Assembly: GCA_030605745.1 (NCBI GenBank)
Contig: JAUWHT010000189.1
Location: forward strand, 1 to 9,950
Direction of reading: 5' to 3'
From: Pirellulales bacterium
GTDB lineage: Bacteria; Planctomycetota; Planctomycetia; Pirellulales; Thermoguttaceae
Length of the DNA stretch: 9,950 bases
In this document: positions 5,988-9,950 of the stretch, one piece after another
Numbering within the stretch: position 1 is the first letter of the stretch
Layout: each line of letters begins with the position of its first letter
Notes under the pieces: model-generated
Database searches by the model: none
What the model was told of the DNA's origin: nothing
What the model saw: the letters and a program-made list of their open reading frames with translations, nothing else
Program-made: the position numbers and the translations under genes

Positions 5988-8189
5988 TTAGTAAAGCTTC
6001 CAGAATTCGAGAATTCTTATCTCGCCCGGCGGCACGATAAGTGTGACGACGGTCGTGCCATCGGAAACCTTTGATTTCAGCGCTTCGTTTGTCGTCCATT
6101 CAAGAACATTCGACGCTTCGCCTTTGAACCTCACCGTTGCTTTCTTCGCCCCTTCGGGCTTAATGATTTCCTTGCGGCCTGGATACTTGTAGACGCCTTC
6201 ATTGTTGACCAGCGTCACCACCCAGCCCCGCGCGTTGCGGTTGACGAGATACTCAACGCCTCCCTCGACCGAGAAGGGAACCAACTCATTGGTGAGGTGC
6301 TTCATGAGATGAGAGAAGAGATTGAGCATTTTGTTCTTGCTTCCCTGCGGTTTGAGGTAATCCGGGGTTGTGAGGATGACTGCACCTTTGCCGTACTCGT
6401 TGCGGACGACCAACGGAAGCGGCCTGTCCGTGCCGGCGGAGCGGACAAGCACCTTGGCGCTTGTCGCGGTGACCTCCGTGAACTCGAATGGTTTGTCTTC
6501 AGGAATTGAGGACTTGTCAATCGCGCTGTGGCCGGCCGGGGCGGAATGTCGCTTGTCGGTGATGCGGCAACCGATGAAATCCTCGCCGGCAAGCGCGTCC
6601 GGCAACTGCTTCACGTTGATGACCAATGTGCCGCCCGACTCCACGTACTGCTTCAGCAGGCCCGCGAATTTCTGGTCAATGCCGACGCGCCCAACAACCA
6701 TGATTGCCGGATAGCTCTTGATGACCTCCAGCGGGGCGAAGTTTGTGATCACGTCGAAGACGTCGCCGAATGGACCGCTGATGGAGCGGTTGACCTCCCA
6801 CCTACCCGTGGACTTGCCGAACTGCATGTGCTCCCAGGGCCAGAGCGTGTTGATAGTCGCTCGCATCATGTAGTCGGCTTCTGAGTATGGAACGGCACCC
6901 AGCAGGTAATCCCTCGAGTAGGTCATCGTCAAGCCGTTATGCTGATCCAACAGCAGCGCGATGGGCGCATAAGAGACACCGCGATCGTGTTTTTTGACGA
7001 TGTTGTTGTAGAATTCCTTGAAGAACTCGCCGTGGTTGGACAGGAAGTATTGCTTGTCCCGCAGCAGGGTGGGCAACCAGTCTTTCGTCGAATACTCCCT
7101 ATGCCGATCATAGTTGGCAACGTAGATACTGCCACGGTGTTGATCGCTTTCGTGTGTGATGAGATTCGCGCCAGACATGTACGACACATAAAGATAGCGC
7201 TTCTGCAACGAGTGCGATTGAGCGCTGTAAGGGCTACCGTCCCAACCGCCGATAATTTTGTTGCCGACGAACCTTCTACACCAAGGAAAGAGGAAATCGT
7301 ACTGTGTCGAGGCGTCACCGGTTATTCCACCGCCCCAGGCCGCGATAAACACTCCCCACGGCTTCTTGAATTGGCGGCTTGCGCCACGAGCGAATGCCGC
7401 TAATACTTGATTGCTGCCTCCGGGATAGGCGATCTCGTTGGACACCATTCCCGCGCCCATCTCATACACAAAGTGATTCATCATCGTTGCCGTAGTGCAG
7501 TAGACCTTGTAGTACGGTTTCAAGGTTATTGCCCGGTAGAGGCGCCGATGTGCCTCGTAGGCGGCATCGAGATCCAGAATCGGCTCCGGCAGAACCGGTT
7601 CGCCGTAATAGTTCTTGAGCGCGAGGTACCACCGGGACCACTTCCGTGGCTCCTTCTGCTTCTTCATCTCGGGGTACGTGTGCGCCTTGCGGTCGAAATG
7701 GGAAGCGTGCCAACCCATTGACTCGTGGATGCCGTGGATGCCGATGAAGCGGTCGCCGAAGTCGCTGATGAACCGGTCGTAATCTTCCTTCTTAAGTGCA
7801 CTCATCTTGGGATCGTAGACGAAATAGCCCGATCTGAGAGCGACCGCGTTGTCCCGCTCCAGGAGCTGCTTGTACAGCGGCGAGTCGGACTCCTGGATCG
7901 TCCGCCAGTTGACGCGCAGCGCCGCTTCCTGATACATTGGGTCATCATAGATCCCGGCCTTCTTGAATAGCTCCTCGGTTCGTGGGTGCAGTGGCATCTC
8001 GAGCCAGAACTGGCGACCGTGGATGCGGCACGGCTGCCACACGTCGGGGATGGAAACCAGTCCCGGCCGTGCCACCAGCAATGTGTCTTGCCCCCGCACC
8101 GTATTGGCCAAAGCACCCATTAGGCACGCTACTATGAAAGAAAACCTGATTGCACTGATTACATAGGCATTTGTCGTGTTGGCTCTCAT
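5988..8189 (-). CDS. Secreted glycoside-hydrolase-like protein with a GATase-like (beta-galactosidase trimerisation-type) domain
   Basis: 733 residues with an N-terminal export signal (basic start, hydrophobic FIVACLMGALANTV, cleavage near VRGQD). Residues ~60-430 look like a TIM-barrel hydrolase: FGDRFIGIHGIHES (144-157), MVSNEIAYPGG with Glu252 after Asn, and GANLITHESD with Glu347. Asn-Glu plus a late Glu is the pattern of clan GH-A acid/base and nucleophile, so these are candidate catalytic residues only. Residues ~485-610 (NFAPLEVIKSYPAIMVVG, QYVESGGTLVINV, GKGAVILTTPDY) resemble the GATase-like middle domain of GH42-type proteins. A beta-rich C-terminal domain follows (~635-733). I cannot place it in a numbered GH family. 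Its ATG overlaps the upstream stop as TAATG with AAGGAG 8 bases before, and the metallophosphoesterase follows 13 bases after its end. It probably acts on a glycan outside the cytoplasm. Confidence 0.65.
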   Translation of the reverse strand: MRANTTNAYVISAIRFSFIVACLMGALANTVRGQDTLLVARPGLVSIPDVWQPCRIHGRQFWLEMPLHPRTEELFKKAGIYDDPMYQEAALRVNWRTIQESDSPLYKQLLERDNAVALRSGYFVYDPKMSALKKEDYDRFISDFGDRFIGIHGIHESMGWHASHFDRKAHTYPEMKKQKEPRKWSRWYLALKNYYGEPVLPEPILDLDAAYEAHRRLYRAITLKPYYKVYCTTATMMNHFVYEMGAGMVSNEIAYPGGSNQVLAAFARGASRQFKKPWGVFIAAWGGGITGDASTQYDFLFPWCRRFVGNKIIGGWDGSPYSAQSHSLQKRYLYVSYMSGANLITHESDQHRGSIYVANYDRHREYSTKDWLPTLLRDKQYFLSNHGEFFKEFYNNIVKKHDRGVSYAPIALLLDQHNGLTMTYSRDYLLGAVPYSEADYMMRATINTLWPWEHMQFGKSTGRWEVNRSISGPFGDVFDVITNFAPLEVIKSYPAIMVVGRVGIDQKFAGLLKQYVESGGTLVINVKQLPDALAGEDFIGCRITDKRHSAPAGHSAIDKSSIPEDKPFEFTEVTATSAKVLVRSAGTDRPLPLVVRNEYGKGAVILTTPDYLKPQGSKNKMLNLFSHLMKHLTNELVPFSVEGGVEYLVNRNARGWVVTLVNNEGVYKYPGRKEIIKPEGAKKATVRFKGEASNVLEWTTNEALKSKVSDGTTVVTLIVPPGEIRILEFWKLY

Positions 8190-8203
8190 TACTTATTCTC
8201 CTT
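8187..8203 (-). promoter_or_regulatory. TAATG stop/start overlap with internal ribosome binding site
   Basis: On the - strand the sequence AAGGAGAATAAGTAATG ends the chimeric gene (TAA) and starts the glycosidase-like gene (ATG), sharing one A. The AAGGAG at 8198-8203 lies inside the upstream coding region, 8 bases before the ATG. This arrangement fixes the start choice and points to translational coupling of the two secreted proteins. Confidence 0.8.
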
Positions 8204-8944
8204 GCACGATATCTCTACAAGACCGAGATAGATGTCTCCACTGCCGACGAACGTGTCGGGCCTATCGTCGAGCCCGATAGCGAGGGCAGTTACGGGACAA
8301 TCCAGCTTTTGATTCCGATCACCGCCGAAGTGTGTTGCTTCGACGACATGCTTGGGCGGGCCCTTTGCCAGCCCCTCAAGGTCTGCCTGGAGAACTTTCC
8401 AGCCCTTCCAGTCGATCTTTTCGCAGATTGAGAGAAAGTGTCGCTCGCCGCTGGCGTCCGTAAGAACACAGAACAGCCGGTGTCCCGACGCATCGCCGTG
8501 AACGGCCAGCTTGACGGCCCCGGCGGATTCGACCTTGACTTCCCTGGACAGTATTACCGCATCGTGGCCGCCGGTCGTAAAGTTGTAGTGGAGCCGGCAC
8601 GCCGGCCCGTCGGCGTATCGCACCGTATCGGATGTGCCGAAGGTTGTTCCCGTCTCTTTCGGACGCGCACCGGCCTCACCGTCCGCATGACACGTTAGCT
8701 TCCATCGTTTCGCTTGGTCAAAGCTGTCGAGAAAGCCTGCATTCTCCTTCCTAGTCGACTCCACCGGTTTTCCAGCGGCGATGTGGGTATCCGTCACCTG
8801 CACGAAAGTGAAAAGCGGCGAGTCCTTATCAAACTCCTTTTGATAGACAAACGGCCCTTTCTTCGGCCACTCTGCCGCCGGCGCCATACCGCCTGCAACC
8901 ATCAGTGCCACAGTCCAGAAAAGCACTACAATCTTACACATCAT
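8189..8944 (-). CDS. Chimeric secreted protein: metallophosphoesterase leader joined to a carbohydrate-binding-like beta-sandwich domain
   Basis: 251 residues. Residues 1-66 are a paralogue of the start of the downstream metallophosphoesterase: 43 of 66 residues are identical by hand count without gaps, including the signal peptide, FxYQKEFDKDS and FVQVTDTH. After KEN (66-68) the similarity ends abruptly, and the other phosphoesterase motifs (GD, GNHD, CHA, GHAH) are absent, so it cannot be a working phosphoesterase. Residues ~70-250 start with GFLDSFDQAKRW and continue with a beta-rich pattern (GPACRLHYNF, LAVHGDASGHRLFCVLTDASG, IDWKGWKVLQADLEG, GSGDIYLGLVEI) like the jelly-roll carbohydrate-binding modules of secreted PVC glycosidases. 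The start at 8944 matches the paralogue in phase and has AGGAGG at 8949-8954; an ATG at 8941 is also possible. It overlaps the next gene as TAATG. Its likely role is extracytoplasmic binding; the DTH remnant may merely act as a linker. Confidence 0.75.
   Translation of the reverse strand: MMCKIVVLFWTVALMVAGGMAPAAEWPKKGPFVYQKEFDKDSPLFTFVQVTDTHIAAGKPVESTRKENAGFLDSFDQAKRWKLTCHADGEAGARPKETGTTFGTSDTVRYADGPACRLHYNFTTGGHDAVILSREVKVESAGAVKLAVHGDASGHRLFCVLTDASGERHFLSICEKIDWKGWKVLQADLEGLAKGPPKHVVEATHFGGDRNQKLDCPVTALAIGLDDRPDTFVGSGDIYLGLVEISCKENK
8764..8854 (-). repeat. Direct repeat copy B (chimeric gene 5' region)
   Basis: Partner of the copy at 5794-5884, in the same orientation, with starts 2,970 bases apart. 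The pair flanks the glycosidase-like gene together with the binding-domain part of the chimeric gene, so recombination between the copies would remove both. Confidence 0.85.
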
Positions 8945-8948
8945 CTTT

Positions 8949-8954
8949 TCCTCC
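8949..8954 (-). promoter_or_regulatory. Ribosome binding site of the chimeric gene
   Basis: The - strand reads AGGAGGAAAAGATGATG, a strong Shine-Dalgarno 4-5 bases before the first ATG (8944) and 7-8 before the second (8941). The second spacing is nearer the usual optimum, but phase with the paralogue favours 8944; the choice changes the protein by one residue. Confidence 0.7.
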
Positions 8955-9012
8955 TATTCTTTGGAGCACATATTGTCCGTTCCATACGTAGACGGATCAT
9001 CACAGACCCTAT

Positions 9013-9950
9013 CTATTCTTGAGGTCCCGTGTTGACAGCTTCCTCGATGACGAACTTCGCAGGATCGCCTGCGGCAGCGTAAGCTGCTGATGTTCGGTCC
9101 AGTTGTTCACGCTGGCAGCCCCAGACAGTCAACGGGCGCGGGGCGAGCATTCCCAGCACGTCGGGCACGTCGCAGACCCTTAGTACGTTAAGGAACTGGG
9201 GCGTTTCGGCCTGCATGTGTGTGAGCGGCGGCTTGTTGAGCATCGCGCCGGTAATCTCCGGTTCCCATAACGCCGCGTAGGCTGCTAATACGCCGCCTGC
9301 GCGCTGGCCAACCACGTAGATGGGAACCTTGCCGTCGTACTTGGCACGAAGATAGCGGGCCGCCGCGATCACGTCCCAGACGCGGCCCGTATCGACCGTC
9401 CGGCCCAGCAGGACGTGCGAACGCTCGACGTAATTGGGCGGATTCTTGCGCGTCCAGCGCGCTGGGCCGAGGCCGCGCGGCTCGCAGACGTACATCTGGT
9501 CGCCCGCCTGATGCACGTGGTGCATGAACTCGGTGACCGGGACCTTCGAGCCGGGATTGCCAACCACCAGCAGCACGCACTTTGTACCCTCGACCGGCTC
9601 GAATACCTCAACGTGTTCCAAGTGGACCTCGATGCCCGGCTCCGTCTCCAATCGCACGTTCTGAGGGTCGATCTGCTTGAGCAGTTTTGCCGCAGGGATC
9701 CGCTCGGGGAAGTAGCGGAACGTGATCCGACGCAGCTCCTTTTGGAGCCCTGCCTTCCAGTCGTCGAACTTGCCCGGTTTCGGCGGCCGGACCTTCGCCA
9801 TGGGCACGAAAAGTTGGTCAATCGTGGTGTTCAACTCGTCCTTGGGCAGATCGGAATCCTTGGGAAACACGCGCAGCTTTTCCAGCGCGATCGGGTACCG
9901 CCGGTTGCTGCCCGTGCCGGTCACCAGGTCCACTTCGCTGTCGGTGACCG
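9013..9950 (-). CDS. Alpha/beta-hydrolase, acetylxylan-esterase/S9-like, C-terminal part; nucleophile motif degenerate
   Basis: The frame runs off the right edge, so the N-terminus is missing; an internal GTG at 9933 is not the real start, because the frame stays open through VTDSEVDL before it. About 312 residues are visible. The fold is shown by CVLLVVGNPGS (first hydrolase strand), VCEPRGLGPARW (the 'D.RG.G' loop), LLGRTVDTGRVWDVIAAARYL, KVPIYVVGQRAGG (the nucleophile-elbow region) and MLAPRPLTVWG (the strand before the acid residue). The usual Gly-x-Ser-x-Gly elbow reads GQRAG, so the serine is absent, and the C-terminus (VIEEAVNTGPQE) has no evident catalytic His. The protein may therefore be inactive, use other residues, or belong to a large planctomycete group whose chemistry is not the classical one. 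It lies 68 bases upstream of the chimeric gene and probably in the same operon. Confidence 0.72.
   Translation of the reverse strand, partial: VTDSEVDLVTGTGSNRRYPIALEKLRVFPKDSDLPKDELNTTIDQLFVPMAKVRPPKPGKFDDWKAGLQKELRRITFRYFPERIPAAKLLKQIDPQNVRLETEPGIEVHLEHVEVFEPVEGTKCVLLVVGNPGSKVPVTEFMHHVHQAGDQMYVCEPRGLGPARWTRKNPPNYVERSHVLLGRTVDTGRVWDVIAAARYLRAKYDGKVPIYVVGQRAGGVLAAYAALWEPEITGAMLNKPPLTHMQAETPQFLNVLRVCDVPDVLGMLAPRPLTVWGCQREQLDRTSAAYAAAGDPAKFVIEEAVNTGPQE

Overview
The window reads as a piece of a carbohydrate-catabolism island from a bacterium of the PVC group (Planctomycetes, Lentisphaerae or Verrucomicrobia). That placement is inferred from gene content: a XylR-type regulator (sugar-binding fold plus AraC helix-turn-helix), secreted beta-helix and glycosidase-like proteins, an esterase-like protein of planctomycete type, and the relic of a uroporphyrinogen-decarboxylase-like gene. 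No rRNA, tRNA, CRISPR array or transposase was seen.

Layout. Bases 1-543 (+) hold the C-terminal end of the regulator. Everything else lies on the - strand and reads from right to left: an esterase-like alpha/beta-hydrolase cut by the window edge (9013-9950); a chimeric secreted protein made of a metallophosphoesterase leader and a carbohydrate-binding-like domain (8189-8944); a secreted glycoside-hydrolase-like protein (5988-8189); a secreted metallophosphoesterase fused to a right-handed beta-helix (4061-5974); a class II aldolase (3307-3936); a PfkB sugar kinase (2238-3239); a degraded uroporphyrinogen-decarboxylase-like gene (2112-2221); and a methylmalonate-semialdehyde-type dehydrogenase (600-2078). 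No gene-free stretch exceeds 160 bases. The regulator and the - strand series converge, with 56 bases between their ends.

How the parts may work together (inference). The right half looks like an extracellular or periplasmic set that attacks a polysaccharide or decorated glycan: esterase-like, binding domain, glycosidase-like, beta-helix/phosphoesterase. The left half looks like an intracellular kinase, aldolase and CoA-acylating dehydrogenase route for the released monomer. The kinase/aldolase/dehydrogenase order resembles the logic of the lower inositol pathway (IolC, IolJ, IolA), but the aldolase is of the fuculose-phosphate type. The real substrate cannot be read from sequence.

The locus shows repeated signs of rearrangement. 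There is an internally deleted gene reduced to its first ~20 and last ~16 codons. There is a metallophosphoesterase leader that has been duplicated and joined to an unrelated domain. A palindromic repeat supplies the last codons and stop of the aldolase. Short tandem repeats sit upstream of the aldolase.
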